A DNA stretch of 64,000 nucleotides from Phytophthora quininea (Eukaryota > Oomycota > Peronosporomycetes > Peronosporales > Peronosporaceae): positions 60,604 through 124,603 of the forward strand of contig JAAVTG010000388.1 in assembly GCA_011947345.1 (NCBI GenBank), written 5' to 3'. Shown here one piece after another: positions 52,780 to 63,917 of this stretch (within the stretch, counting starts at the first letter, position 1; each line of letters begins with the position of its first letter). The notes below the pieces were generated by a model. The model did not search any database. It had not been told where the DNA came from and saw only the letters and a list, made by a program, of their open reading frames with translations. The position numbers were made by a program, and so were the translations under genes.

Positions 52780-55122
52780 ATGCGCGGTTGTGGGCACACC
52801 ACACAGCCGGTCTCCGTCATCGTCGACCTGACCAGTTTGGTAGGCATCCTGAAGAATGTAATCAAGGAGGCTAAGAAACGAACACTTGACCACTTGACTG
52901 TCGTCCTTGTGAGTTGAAGCTTTTCCTGGGGAAGAAGCAAGTCGACCCAAAAATTGATCCTAAGCGCAAGAGCGACAAGAACGAGGACGCTTTATGGTTA
53001 AAAACGTCTGATTTGGTGAACGTGACGCTCGATGAGAATCGCTGCCCATGGAATTCACCTATGTGGACCCCACACTCGGCTCAGCAATGACGGTATTTGG
53101 GGAAGGGCTTTCCTGACGCAGGAAGAATTCACGTGCTGGTGGTCGTTCCTAAAAATTGCAGGTCCACCTGTGACTGCTCCAACATGTCCACTTTCTTTTC
53201 CTCGAGGGCCAGAGCTGGATTTGATATCGTGCAGTGCCCTCCTCGAGTTCTTGGAAGGTGAAATGCTCCATAAGAATTCCTTAAACTCAGATCCTCACTA
53301 TTTGGAAGCCGAGAGTTCGCTGTTCCAGGTAGTTAGGCGAGACGAGGCCATTGCAACAGCGGCAGACTGCTTCAAAACCATCCTCAAAAGACCTTGTGAA
53401 CGATCCATGGTGCATATCCCGGTTTGCTCGGGAATGTCTGGGTTGGGGAAAATGCGCATGCTGGAAGAAGGCGGTTGGATTTCGAAAGACAAGTTACACT
53501 TGGATGCTACCAGTATTAGTGTTTCTTACTCTGTGCCTAGTCCACTGCCAGTGGAGGACGCGATTTCGATCGAGGCGTCTTTCTCGTGAAGGTTGCTGTA
53601 TCGATTTTGTCTGGATGGGAATTGCTTAGGGAAAGCAGCGCCGCTGTATTTGTGTTTCTTGGTGTTGATGACTATCAAAGCGTTCGGAAGATTGCCCAGA
53701 AATGTCAGTTTTGCGCGAGCTCGTGGAAGTGATTGATGACACGACGTCCAGGTATAATCTTACTACCCATGTTTGCCGGTAGGAGTTGGGATATGATCAG
53801 AGGCTCGCGCTTTGTGACCAGAACTCTTGACGATGGACGATATATCGTGCGCTCTGGAGAATAATCCGAAACATGCTCTGCTCTTGAAGCAGCCTCAAAT
53901 TCGTGGCGGTTTGCTTTTATTGAAGGCAATCCACGGTGGAGTGTTGATTATCTGAAGACAATCAGGGATAAAAGTGAATATCCCGTCCATTTGGATACCA
54001 TCCAAGCCTGCTTCGCTTCAAACAGGGATCAGTATCTTTCTCTTTACTTAAACCGATTGCCGCTTGGGCTGTGTATCCGTCTAGCGGCCTTTGCTGTGTC
54101 TGGTTTAGCAGTCTTACCGCCGGATGACTTTACTGAAGGCTACACGTGGTCAAAACTCCGCGATTCGTCGCTGTGTTTGCTACGGAAGCGTGGTATCGGT
54201 GATGAAAGTGACGTTCGCGTTCCTTATACGTTGCTGTGGGTTATTGGGCCGGAAAATATTGACGCAGTGACTACCAACGTAGAAAAATGCTTCATTAGGG
54301 CCCTTGCAGATCTAGGTGGGATGGCAGACTCGACACTATTCGAGATTCAACTCTGGCAATCGTGGGAAGTATTCGGGGCTTGGGTTTATGCGTTGAAAAT
54401 CAATGCATTGCTGATACTTGGACGCACAACGGTGACTCTTGAAGAAGTGCTGCCTCGCATGACGATGACTGCAGAAACCCGTCGTCTTTCGGTAGAGTTG
54501 GTTCCGTCAAAAGTGTTTGAGAGCACTGAAAAGTTTGGTAAGGGTACCCTGGGACTATTTTATCAAGTTTGAATAAACAGGAAGCAGTCGACTGGACGGA
54601 AGGTGGCCACATTGGAATCCATCGCGGTGAAAATGGTGTCGACATTTATTTTGCGCTACGTGGAGCTATACACAACGAGCTAGCTGTTGTTGTCGACCAG
54701 AGAAAACGACAGCTTGGGAATTTTCAACCGAGCCACGCAAAAACATATTTTGATAAGCTTAGTGAACGACCTGAATTCCTGGATAAGCGTGTCCGCTTGT
54801 TAAGAGGGGTCATGAATGTGTTTCCAAGGAAGAGCTGGTGACTGTGCCATCCAGTTGCTTCCTCCTGAGCCGCGACGAGTGTGAACAATTCCATGGGACG
54901 TTGGTATTCCACCCGGTGTGCTCGCCTACGATCTCAGTCAACTTGGCATGCAGGGCGCTGTCAAAACATTGGTAACTGGAAGTGATGCCGAGATCGTTGT
55001 GGACGAAATTATGAAGAGGGGATTCATCAGTGCCAGGGAGGTGGTTTCTTTCATTAAAAACGTCGGCTACGAGCTGAATTTGACGACGACTTGGCGGCAT
55101 TTGCGTAGTAGTCCAACGGAGT
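52780..55122 (+). pseudogene. Crinkler (CRN)-type effector gene with NTPase-like region, broken
   Basis: Pieces in several frames follow the CRN order. A ubiquitin-like header is at 52780-52917 (SVIVDLTSLVGILKNVIKEA), with an LFLGKK string near 52918 in another frame, like the LFLAK motif. A region with FQVVRRDEAIATAADCF and a P-loop-like VCSGMSGLGKMRM lies at 53032-53589. Further blocks are at 53991-54572, 54569-54841 and 54840-55122; the last contains GTLVFHPVCSPTISVN and a helix-hairpin-like end. At least five frame changes are needed, so this copy is not functional as read. CRNs are secreted effectors that act in host nuclei; that is family knowledge. Confidence 0.6.
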
Positions 55123-55615
55123 AGGCGGGAGACTTGAACGAAAAGTCTAACAAATTGCCTGAACAACAGACATTTTCGGACGATCACTGTCTGTTCTCAA
55201 CAACCTTCTCTAGGATTGCCGCTGGTCGCCGAACCTGTCTTCAGCATGTTTTGGATCGAGGATATCCGGACTTGGTCGACGACTTTGATTTCAACGAGCA
55301 CTTGAAAATTGCCGAGTATATCAAGATGGCTGGTTGAGCACGGCCCAGCTGGTATTGGATTCGACACTACCAGGACGGTTGAGGACGAACGTCGAGGCCA
55401 CACGTTTTCTGTCTGAAAATGACAGTGCACAATACTTGACGGGGTTCACGCATCAAGTCGAAAACCAACACTTTTTCGACTTGGAGTTGTATGTTTCATT
55501 TTGCAAAACGAGATGCGACCGCTACTCACCATGACACGATCTGTGTGTCGAGAACGCCTCCCAGATTGCGGCGAATTTCTACTCCATGTGATGTGCTCTA
55601 TCGACCCACACTATG
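55123..55615 (+). other. Short coding-like pieces left of the inversion breakpoint
   Basis: Frames at 55134-55337 and 55334-55534 have normal-looking composition (HVLDRGYPDLVDDFDFNE) but no recognised domain. They may be the last part of the CRN relic or of another gene cut at about 55615. Confidence 0.3.
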
Positions 55616-57001
55616 GTCGATCAGTATCAAGCACGGATACTGCGACGCAAAATTGCTGTCTGTCTTGAGCAGTCGATGCACATTGACAGCACCCTCTTTG
55701 TGTGGCTACATGCTACTGCCGATGTCCGAACACTTTCTTCAACGAAAACCACGAGTGACATAGCAAATAATCCCAGTAGAAAAGCTCCATAGTAAGTGCG
55801 CTTCGGGTAGTCGCGACCACGCTGCATTATGGACCGCTTAATGATTCCCACCGCGTAGTGAAGTTGGAAACACAGCACGATTTTGACGCCAACGCGTGTG
55901 AAGAAATCCAGGACGGAAAGGACGCAGAGAGACTTGAGTGTCTTATAAATAACGGCGATCTGGACGGGGTCTGCGATCACGACGGCACTTCGTTCCATCC
56001 ACCCAGGAGGGAAAATCCCGAGGTTAATGTCCAACATCGTCCGGTCAAAGTTGAATGAAGACAAGCAATACCCCAGCACAAACATCGGGTAGCCGACCGC
56101 AACGAAGAAGTTAAATCTGTCGACAACAAAGTTAATACCTTCCGCTAGAAGATTAAGCTCATTGCTACTACTTACAGAGTGTCGATGAGGTTTTCTGTAA
56201 GCCGCAAGTTGTCGACTGGGATGACCATCATCGCTGCGAATATAAGCGCATTTCCAGCGACGATTGCTGTGAAAATTGCAACAAGCACAGTGGGAGCTCC
56301 AGACTCCAGTATTTGGTAGAGCGATACCGACTGGATCAGTAGCTCGAAGATTTTCATCCACAGTTTCTATAAGGAACAAATGTTATAAGGAGTAACAATT
56401 CATGCGGATAGAAAACGTACAAAGTTTCTTCGAGCAGTGCTATCGTCGAGTGTAAAAGAATTCACCACGGACAGACTCCTTTGTGTTCCAGGGCTGCCGT
56501 TACGCTAGCCCACGCGCCTTTGAAGCGAGAAGGGAAGACTCGGTTCAATTTTGTGTTGGCTACGACCCGGACCAACACCGACAGATACCCGAGGAAAACC
56601 ACAGCGAACTTGAACACGTCCAGCGCAAGAATGACCATAGGCGGGTCGACCAACAACCAAAATACTCCGTCGTCGAAACTTTGTGTCTTCATGGCCTTGT
56701 TCATGGTCTCATTGGGAGCGATACTCAAAAGTAGCAACCACGTCACCCACGCCAAACAAATACAGACCATGATCACAATAATTGCTCGTAATAACAGTGA
56801 TCTGGGGGCCTGTTTGGTTGATGAACGGTCCTTTGTTTCGCTTAAGAACGAAGTCTTCTTGCCGGGTTTAGTGTGGCGCTGCTTCACGACTTGAGTTGTG
56901 GGTGGCAGAGCTCCATGACTACTGTCACACTTTGGAGAACCTGCACCGATGGCAACGACAGGCTTCACTACAATTCGGTTTCCTTTGCTTACCGTACGCA
57001 T
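55616..57001 (-). pseudogene. Membrane-LRR family, copy 3, N-terminal half
   Basis: Minus-strand homologue of copies 1 and 2 from residue 1 to about residue 340. Exon 1 runs from 57001 to 56421 (membrane span SLLLRAIIVIMVCICLAWVT, conserved VFWLLVDPPMVIL). Intron 1 has a GTACGT donor at 56420. Exon 2 and a GTAAGT intron follow, and the exon with FNFFVAVGYPMFVLGYCLS and VFVEESVRTSAVAC comes next. Homology stops right after CLILID at 55616, before the leucine-rich repeats. Exon 1 and the last exon each need one inserted base to stay in frame. The missing end of such a gene lies 3.1 kb away on the other strand (58767-59269). Confidence 0.65.
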
Positions 57002-57316
57002 TTCTTGGTGGCTGTATGTTCTTCTTGTGGCAGCTCACATCAACAGCAAAACAAAAATACTACAGGAATAGCTACACATTTCCTATCAGCTAATTTTGCC
57101 GCTTTGCGCTGTACAATGAAAGATGAGCGGTCGATTTTGACTCCACTTGAACCGTCACTTTGGCGGCATTTCCAGCCGTCCATTCCCGATCCGATCGGCT
57201 CGATACCTTTTCGCCAAAGATATCGATCCTCGCTCTCGATATCACTCTCACCATACTTCAAAGCACGTCAAGTCGCTCAAGCAACCAAACCGTAGTGCAG
57301 GTTCATCGGTGTCGTC

Positions 57317-57850
57317 ATGATGAGAGACGACAATGGGGGCGAAGCGTCCATGTTGCTGAGTGCGTACCAACAGGCAGCCATTCGAGACGTCCACTACCGA
57401 ATCGCCCAACGCCGTCGAAGTGTGCGGTCGATGCTTTGGATCGTCACCGCCATCGCGTTGCTGGTTGGCTGCGTCGTTGCCATCGACAAATTCGCAATGC
57501 CGAATGCGGTTGCATCGACCAACCTCGACACTCAAGTTGGAACCGGCGACCAACCGATGGCCATGGAGTCGCAATTCGGGTGGAGCTCTATCGGCGGTGG
57601 ATGGTGCTCGCTTCGGTGCATGTTCAGCTCCGACAAGCAGAAGTGTGAAGAGAGCGTCGGATGCAATAAACCTGATGGCAGTGGGAGCGGAAGCGGATCG
57701 ATGGGCGCCAATGTCGGGGATCCGGACGACAAGGACAAGAACTCTAAGAACCAAACCAACAGTCAACCGACACACCCTGCCAACGGACAGGTTGAACACA
57801 CCAGTGCCAATGCCAATGCAAGCATTGACACCGATTACGGTGAGACGTAA
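57317..57850 (+). CDS. Single-pass membrane protein with Cys-rich segment
   Basis: Encodes 177 aa. A cytosolic N-terminus of ~38 residues with a basic end (RIAQRRRSVRS) is followed by one membrane span (MLWIVTAIALLVGCVVAI, residues ~39-57). The remainder is probably extracellular, with a Cys cluster (GGGWCSLRCMFSSDKQKCEE, then GCNK), a Gly/Ser run and an Asn/Asp/Lys-rich low-complexity tail. No domain recognised. It starts 316 bp from the divergent copy 3 gene, so the two could share an upstream region. It lies inside the proposed inversion. Confidence 0.55.
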   Translation: MMRDDNGGEASMLLSAYQQAAIRDVHYRIAQRRRSVRSMLWIVTAIALLVGCVVAIDKFAMPNAVASTNLDTQVGTGDQPMAMESQFGWSSIGGGWCSLRCMFSSDKQKCEESVGCNKPDGSGSGSGSMGANVGDPDDKDKNSKNQTNSQPTHPANGQVEHTSANANASIDTDYGET

Positions 57851-58019
57851 AAGCTGCATGTAGGGATCCTGGCGTCGGGGAATTAACGTTTTCGGTGCGT
57901 TTACGAGGAAACAACATGAATGCCTTACTCCAGAATTTGTCAGTCAAGTAGATGGCGGACGTCTGGTCACCACGCATGCAGCTGTCTCCATAGACGTCTA
58001 ACATTGTTGCCGTCTAACT

Positions 58020-58721
58020 TCAGAACTGTGTTACTGGACAGTTATCTTCTTCGTGAATCCCGATCGATCGCCTTTCTTGTGAGCCGATTTCTCTCGCCAC
58101 GAACGTACTAATCAGGACAGGTGTCATTGCTGAGCCCTTTGGATACCATGACAATAATTGATGAACCGCAGTACGAACAGGAGCAATTGTGCCGTTCAAA
58201 TAGCTGTGAATGTCTTCGGTCGAATGAACTGCCCCACGCAGCATTTCCTTGGCTGCCTCAGTATTCGCACCAAACACCATCCGTGCGTTTCCATCGCACA
58301 CAAAGAACTTCTCGTTCAGCTGTTCCATCCGCCGTGCCATTTCCACCGTACTTTCAGTGATGAAGTTGACTTTCACACGTTCAAAGAAGCGGTCGTGCGT
58401 GATGGCTGCTCGGTACTCTTCCAATGTCCATGAAGACGTCATGAAGCATTGTTCGTCGTCTGTTTGGCTTGGAGTATCCATCGTCGACTCACTAGAAATT
58501 AATGGGCGCTCCAAGCTGCTCTCTACAGTCGACGGAATGTGGTCACAGAGGTCAGGACGCCAATCTTTCCCGACCGATACCATGGAGCACACAACCACAA
58601 GACGACGCTTTTTCACGTGCTCTTCTCGCCATTGTCGACACGAATGTAACCCCCCGTCAATCTTTACGCTGAACGTTGTGGCCTCACCGACAACGGCACA
58701 GAAAACCTTGGCGGTCGTCAT
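58020..58721 (-). CDS. CRN-type effector with shortened header
   Basis: Encodes 233 aa. The first residues MTTAKVFCAVVGEATTFSVK match the opening of the CRN ubiquitin-like header. The usual remainder with LFLAK is missing, and a VKKRRLVVVCSM stretch stands where HVLVxxP is expected. From residue ~105 the sequence follows a CRN C-terminal domain: SSWTLEEYRAAITHDRFFER, then EKFFVCDGNARMVF and a HQLLSWYPK...STFVAREIG end. The frame is completely open, unlike the CRN relic at 52780. Without a full header, secretion and translocation are doubtful, so it may be a recombinant or an already inactive gene. It lies inside the proposed inversion, close to its right end. Confidence 0.6.
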   Translation of the reverse strand: MTTAKVFCAVVGEATTFSVKIDGGLHSCRQWREEHVKKRRLVVVCSMVSVGKDWRPDLCDHIPSTVESSLERPLISSESTMDTPSQTDDEQCFMTSSWTLEEYRAAITHDRFFERVKVNFITESTVEMARRMEQLNEKFFVCDGNARMVFGANTEAAKEMLRGAVHSTEDIHSYLNGTIAPVRTAVHQLLSWYPKGSAMTPVLISTFVAREIGSQERRSIGIHEEDNCPVTQF

Positions 58722-58766
58722 CTCCACTTGCGTTCGAGTTGGCAAATTCTGGAACTGATGATCACT

Positions 58767-59269
58767 TTTGATGGAATGGAGATTGCAACCTCCGCAGTCT
58801 GATTTTGCCGGCCATCGACAGTCTCGAACAGCAAGAAATTAAAGTCATTTGCTGTACGGGATCGAGGCGCTTGGTGCTGCAATGGGTTTCTTGGCGAATG
58901 TGATCTGACGGATCCGAAATGTGGCATTCACCCCATTTGGCAGACGCCTGCAGCGACCTGTTTGCCCTCGAATCGAACCGACAAGATCGCGACGGTAGCA
59001 ACGCTCGAGGCAGTGCAGAAATTCAAGTTTACAGTCTGTAGCGACGTGATGAGATTCGGAAGTATTGAGCCTCCGCCGTCGATCGAATCGATCAATTTCT
59101 GCAACGGCACCATGTACAAACAATGTCCAGGGTTTGGAGGAGCGGAATCAATGTGTTATAATGCACGCTACTTGGCGATTTCGTGCACCATGACTCCGTA
59201 CCCGATCGCAATGAATTGCTCAGGGACAAATGTGACTCGGAAATTGAAGCCTGGCTAGGTTGCAAATAA
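58767..59269 (+). pseudogene. Membrane-LRR family, C-terminal half of a split copy
   Basis: Starts within the last leucine-rich repeats (frame-broken, with the LPAID and RDRGAWCCNGF equivalents) and runs through the Cys-rich tail (CGIHPIWQTPAATC, FCNGTMYKQCPG, ESMCYNARYLAISC) to the family ending EAWLGCK with TAA at 59267-59269. There is no 5' part upstream on this strand. It is complementary to the N-terminal half at 55616-57001 apart from about 150 missing residues. Confidence 0.65.
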
Positions 59270-59514
59270 CGATGTGAATTCAAAAAGACGATACTTTCTT
59301 GTGGATCAGCGTCCAGAAGAGTTTTTATGAAGTCTTTGGCCAGTAAGGTTGACGTCAGTTTCCGCTTGACGGGAAGTCTTGAAGAACAGCTAAAAATTGT
59401 TCCTTGGATGACAATCACAATGATGACCGAGGTGGTGGTCTTAGAAGGCTATTTTGACATGCAACTGCTGTTCTCCATCACAAAGGAACAAGCGTCTGAG
59501 GTTGCAGGTCGGTA

Positions 59515-62023
59515 ATGGAAAGCAGTGTTACCAAATCCACGATTGGCAACGATGCATGCGAATGCGAGGTGTTCGGTCCGTCCATAAACTCGCGACTTTC
59601 CAAGGCGAATATCGGTATGACTCTGACACTGGTGCAGCCTCTCTCAGTGGTGAACAAGCACGAGAAGTCTCAGTCGTTCGACCAGGAGCTGTTCCACACG
59701 AACGTGCTGTCGGTTCTGTCTTCGATCGTACTGCGTGTGATTCTTGGGCTAGCGACCTGCATCTGCTTGATCTGGATGACTTGGCTGGTGATTCTCAACA
59801 TCGACCCCAACGGCACTGTCAACTACGGCATGAACACGGAGAAGTTCGAGAATGGAGCGTTTTGGTTACTCGTGGACCCACCAAAGACGATGCTGGGCTT
59901 AGCCACGTCCAAGTTCTGCATTGTGTTCATCGGCTATTCCTCAGCATTGGTACGAATCCTCACGAGAAGAGGCTTTGTTAAAGCGGTCGTCACTCGCAAG
60001 AACTCGCAATATCCAAGCAAAGGCAAGATCGTCGCGGGGGCTTCCGATTCGCATGCTATCCAAGGCAAAACAGCAAAAGTACTGGCCAAGTCGCTCGCTG
60101 AGCACAACAGCTCAACGCGGAGAAACCTGGTACGTATCAAGTTTACAGTTGTTGATCCAGAACGTCGATATTGACTTGTTTGGTGTAGAAATTGTCGATG
60201 AAAGTCGTAGAGTTGACTCTGCAGACCATGTCGCTGTACCAACATCTCGAGTCGGGAAATCCTTTAGGTCTTATCGTCGTGTACACGATCTTGGTCGTCT
60301 TGAATGCTCTCACGTGCGCAGCGATGATGTTTGTCCCCATAGAAAATATGCGACTCCAGGAAAACCTTGTCGACACACTGTAAGTACATTGAGAAGCTTT
60401 CTATCGACTACGATGAACCGCCTCACTTGTATTTGTCTTGTAGATTTAATTTCCTCGTCGCGATTGGATACCCCATGTTCGTCCTTGAATACTGTCGAGA
60501 TATTTTCTCCTTCGACCGTGCAAAGTACGCCATCAACTTGGAAGTGTTCCCGCCTGGGTATCACGAACAAAGCGCCAATGCAATCGCTGACCCAGTGGAG
60601 AGAGCCATCATCTACAAATGCTTGAAAGGACTACGGATCCTTTCCGTCATGGATTTCTTGACGCACACCGGCATCAATCTCGTCTTGTGCTTTCAGTTGC
60701 ACTGCGCTGTGGACGTCATCAAAATCCCAAGAAACAACGCGGTCGGGAGTACCCGCACCGTAGCTACTGGGGAGCCGTTTTACTCACAGCGTTTGCAGTG
60801 GTGCTGCTGATCTTCGTCGAAGAGAGTGTCCGAACATCCAACCGAGCATGTAATCCGCATCCTGAATGTGCTGTAAACGCCCGCCGATGGCTTGCGCTGG
60901 AAGACAACTCGCTGACTCAATGTCCGTGTATCATCCTGATCGACCGCAATCCTGCTCCCGCAACTGTCGAAGAATTGCAGAACCCCAAAGACATGACCGA
61001 CAAGGTGGCGCAGCTGGCGACCTCGGGAGACCTGCAAACACTCGAGCTTATCAACCGCGACTTGATCTCGTTCCCCGACGAACTTCGGGGCTGCAAGTTC
61101 CTGAACTACTTGTACGAAACGGTTTGAAGATGTGTCTTTGCTTTCACTAACAACGTGAATTGTTTGACGGTTAGATCGTTGTGGTATGCGAATACCAAGG
61201 AGCTGCCATCGTGGGTCGGCGAGTTCACGCACCTCGAGTATCTGTACGTCTTCAGTCGATATCAAAACCACCTTCACTTCCTAATAACTTATTTTCTTCC
61301 AGACACATCGACAACAAAGAGACCAACGCATTCTCAACCTTTCCTGACGACATGCTCGATAATCTAGGAGCTCTCACATACCTGCATTTGGGAAGCTTTT
61401 TATTTGTGGAGAAGCTGCCTTCGTTCCAAGCTCTCAACCACTTGAAGTCCCTCACATTAGCAGCGTTCATCTCACTGCAACAACTACCGTCTTTCGACGG
61501 CCTCGGTAGCTTGGAGCAGCTCGTTCTAGCCATCTTGCCGTCTTTGCACACGTTGCCAGACTTTACTGCACTCAAGAAGCTCAAGTCTTTCGCCGTGGTG
61601 GATCGAGGCTCTTGGTGCTGCAACGGCTTTCTCGGCGCTTGCAACCTCACGGATCCAGGCTGCATGGAGCACCCGATCTGGCACACCCCAGCGTCTACTT
61701 GCTTAGCGTCCGACCAAATGGCCACACCGGCGACATTGGAGACCGTGACGAAATACTCGCGAGCTGCTTGTGGCACTGTGGTGAAGAGTGGCAGCCTTGA
61801 GATCCCTCCTACCGTCGACGCCATTACGTTCTGCAACGGCACCATGTACAAGCAGTGCGACGGATGGTACGGCAACCCGGACTCCATGTGCTACAGCTCT
61901 CGCTTCATGGCCATCGGCTGCTCCATCACGCCGTATCCGGCCGAGATGCGGCGGCTGCAGATCGCCCGAGGCGTGGGGGACAAGTGCGACCCGGAAGTGG
62001 AAGCGTGGCTCGGCTGCAAGTGA
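59515..62023 (+). CDS. Multi-pass membrane leucine-rich-repeat protein, copy 2
   Basis: Five exons: 59515-60129, 60189-60379, 60444-61111, 61175-61243 and 61303-62023. Introns are 59-64 bp (donors GTACGT, GTAAGT, GTACGA, GTACGT). The product is about 754 aa. The N-terminus is soluble, followed by about six membrane spans (IVLRVILGLATCICLIWMTW, SKFCIVFIGYSSALV, LIVVYTILVVLNALTC, FNFLVAIGYPMFVLEY, AVLLTAFAVVLLIFV among them). A Cys/Pro segment (LTQCPCIILIDRN) precedes the leucine-rich repeats (LQTLELINRDLISFPDEL, LKSLTLAAFISLQQLPSF, LEQLVLAILPSLHTLPDF), and the tail is Cys-rich. One base is missing at an A run (60721-60724). It is otherwise intact and is the best reference for the family. The exon layout is identical to copy 1. 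Confidence 0.75.
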
Positions 62024-62930
62024 TGGTAATCCTGTCGATTGCGACGACGGGGGACCATTCTTGTCCGGTGGTGGAGCTCTTGGATCCTTGAGCATGTTCG
62101 TCTGCAGTGGTGAGATACTCGCTCCATCTCCTTCTGATAATCGAGTGTCGATTTCGCGCGATGGCCCATCGTCAATGGCCGCTTTGCAAGACCGCTGGAT
62201 GGGGATAGCCCCGTGCCGTTACTGCTCGCTGCCATGTGCTCAGGTCGAAGAGTGAGTCCGGCGCTGCAGGAAGACATGGGGCGGGCAAGTGCCTGAGTGC
62301 TTGCGCAAAAGGCCGGCAAGTGTGCAGCACAGCAATGAAACTGCAGTGAATTGCAGGCAGAAAGGAAACATAACTTCAGGAAAAAGAGGTTGTCGTGGCC
62401 AAACCACGCATTAACAGAGCCTCCTGCACCAGCACGAACTGCAGTCTGGCCATCATAATCAGTTTCGGAACCCCCCTTGTCAGGGCATCCTGACGCGTCA
62501 TCTCGACGCTGCACCTGATGTGTGGACACTGTGGGGGCGGCTATGTAGACGTCCAAGATATGGCTACCCGCCAAAGCGGCGTAGAGCTCGCAGCGCTGGC
62601 CTGGGGAGATCTGCGCGCGTATCAACAGCTAGCAGCGCGAGCTTCCCTTCAATGCAAGGCTGCTAGCTGCTTGTCGATCGATAGCACGCTGCAGGCTGCT
62701 GCCATTGCCAGTATTGAGGCTCTCCAGGATATCGCCGTCTCTTTTACCGCACATTTTGTGCGCCCTGTCGCCCAGCACATACAAAGCGCAAGTGCTTCTT
62801 TAACTCGGCCCGGTCCCGCTCCGTTTGTATCACGCGGGCTCCGTTAAAATATAGAGGTCTTGCACCCTTCAGAGATCGAGCTTCACTTTGCAACTCGCCG
62901 GCTGCCGCCCACAGCTACTGCAGCTCTTCA
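62024..62930. other. Intergenic, no supported gene
   Basis: Long GC-rich frames (minus 61891-62625, plus 62518-62847) lack domains and overlap the 3' end of the membrane-LRR gene or the zinc-finger gene's 5' region. I do not call them. Confidence 0.35.
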
Positions 62931-63917
62931 ATGCGCATGCAAGCGCAGCCTCCGTCCGGCGCCGAGCCCGTCGTGTACGCGCCCAAGCCCGTCATGAGCA
63001 GCTTCCCGTTCCAGCACGAGGACGCGGTCCCCGTCTCATCAACTCCCGAAGCGGCCACGTGGGTCCCGGACGTCAAACCGCAGCCCGAAACCGCGTCAAT
63101 GACCGCCAAAAATAGCAAGAAGGACGTCTTTGTGTGCCCCGAGGTCCACTGCGGCAAGCAGTTCCCGCGCTCGTTTGCGCTGCGGCGCCACATGCGCATC
63201 CACACGGGCACCAAGCCCTACGCCTGCGACTACCAGGGCTGCTCGCAGCGGTTCAACACGTCGGGCAACTTGAGTCGCCACAAGCGCATCCACAGCGGCG
63301 AGCGGCCATACCCATGCGTCTACGAGACGTGCGGCAAGCGCTTCAACACGAGCACCAAACTCAAGCGCCACATGCGCATCCACTTCCCCGACGGCCACAA
63401 TTTGTTCCGGTGCGTCGAGCCGCAGTGCTCGTGGGCCTGCGACAACTACAAAGAGTACGTGCAGCACCAGAAGCTGCACTTGAGCGTCTCGGAGAGCTTC
63501 AACACCGACGAGAACGTCAACAGCAACAGGACGCAGCAGAAAGCTGCCATCGTCAAGTCGAGTCGAGCCATGCCCATGGCCGAGGCCAGACACTTGGAGT
63601 TCCCAGCAAATGCAGCCGCTAACGACGACTTCTTCCCACAAGACCGAAGTCGGCTATTCGGTGTGACCAATACGCCGTCGTTGATGCCTCCTCGAGAGGA
63701 GAACGACTTCCGCCGGTTGTCGACGCTATCAGCCAAGTCATTCGTTGACGAGCGGTCCGCACCGCGATTGCCGTTCCCGACACGAGCCTTCCCCTCGGAA
63801 AGCCTGGGCATGCCGAGCAGCGGGCTGCTTGGCTCGTCCTTTCACCACCTCTCGCACCTGCCGACCAGCTCGCACCGATATTTCGACCCCACCGGGCCGA
63901 CAGGCACGGTAGGATGA
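62931..63917 (+). CDS. C2H2 zinc-finger transcription factor, probably continuing past the window
   Basis: Encodes 328 aa as read. Three canonical C2H2 fingers span residues ~67-160 (VCPEVHCGKQFPRSFALRRH, ACDYQGCSQRFNTSGNLSRH, PCVYETCGKRFNTSTKLKRH) joined by TGxKPY and SGERPY linkers. A fourth, diverged C-x4-C finger (RCVEPQCSWACDNYKEY) follows. They resemble TFIIIA/Zic-type tandem fingers. The Ser/Pro-rich C-terminus stops at TGA 63915-63917, but the next frame continues with coding-like sequence (MTSSASPSYSYAPAPVAAQQ) to the window edge. One missing base near 63885-63905 would explain this. The true start may be one of two ATGs (62931 or 62937). Confidence 0.85.
   Translation: MRMQAQPPSGAEPVVYAPKPVMSSFPFQHEDAVPVSSTPEAATWVPDVKPQPETASMTAKNSKKDVFVCPEVHCGKQFPRSFALRRHMRIHTGTKPYACDYQGCSQRFNTSGNLSRHKRIHSGERPYPCVYETCGKRFNTSTKLKRHMRIHFPDGHNLFRCVEPQCSWACDNYKEYVQHQKLHLSVSESFNTDENVNSNRTQQKAAIVKSSRAMPMAEARHLEFPANAAANDDFFPQDRSRLFGVTNTPSLMPPREENDFRRLSTLSAKSFVDERSAPRLPFPTRAFPSESLGMPSSGLLGSSFHHLSHLPTSSHRYFDPTGPTGTVG

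Noticed and set aside
61891..62625. 244-codon minus-strand frame
   Set aside because: Overlaps the 3' exon of the membrane-LRR gene, where the other strand is clearly coding; no recognisable features.
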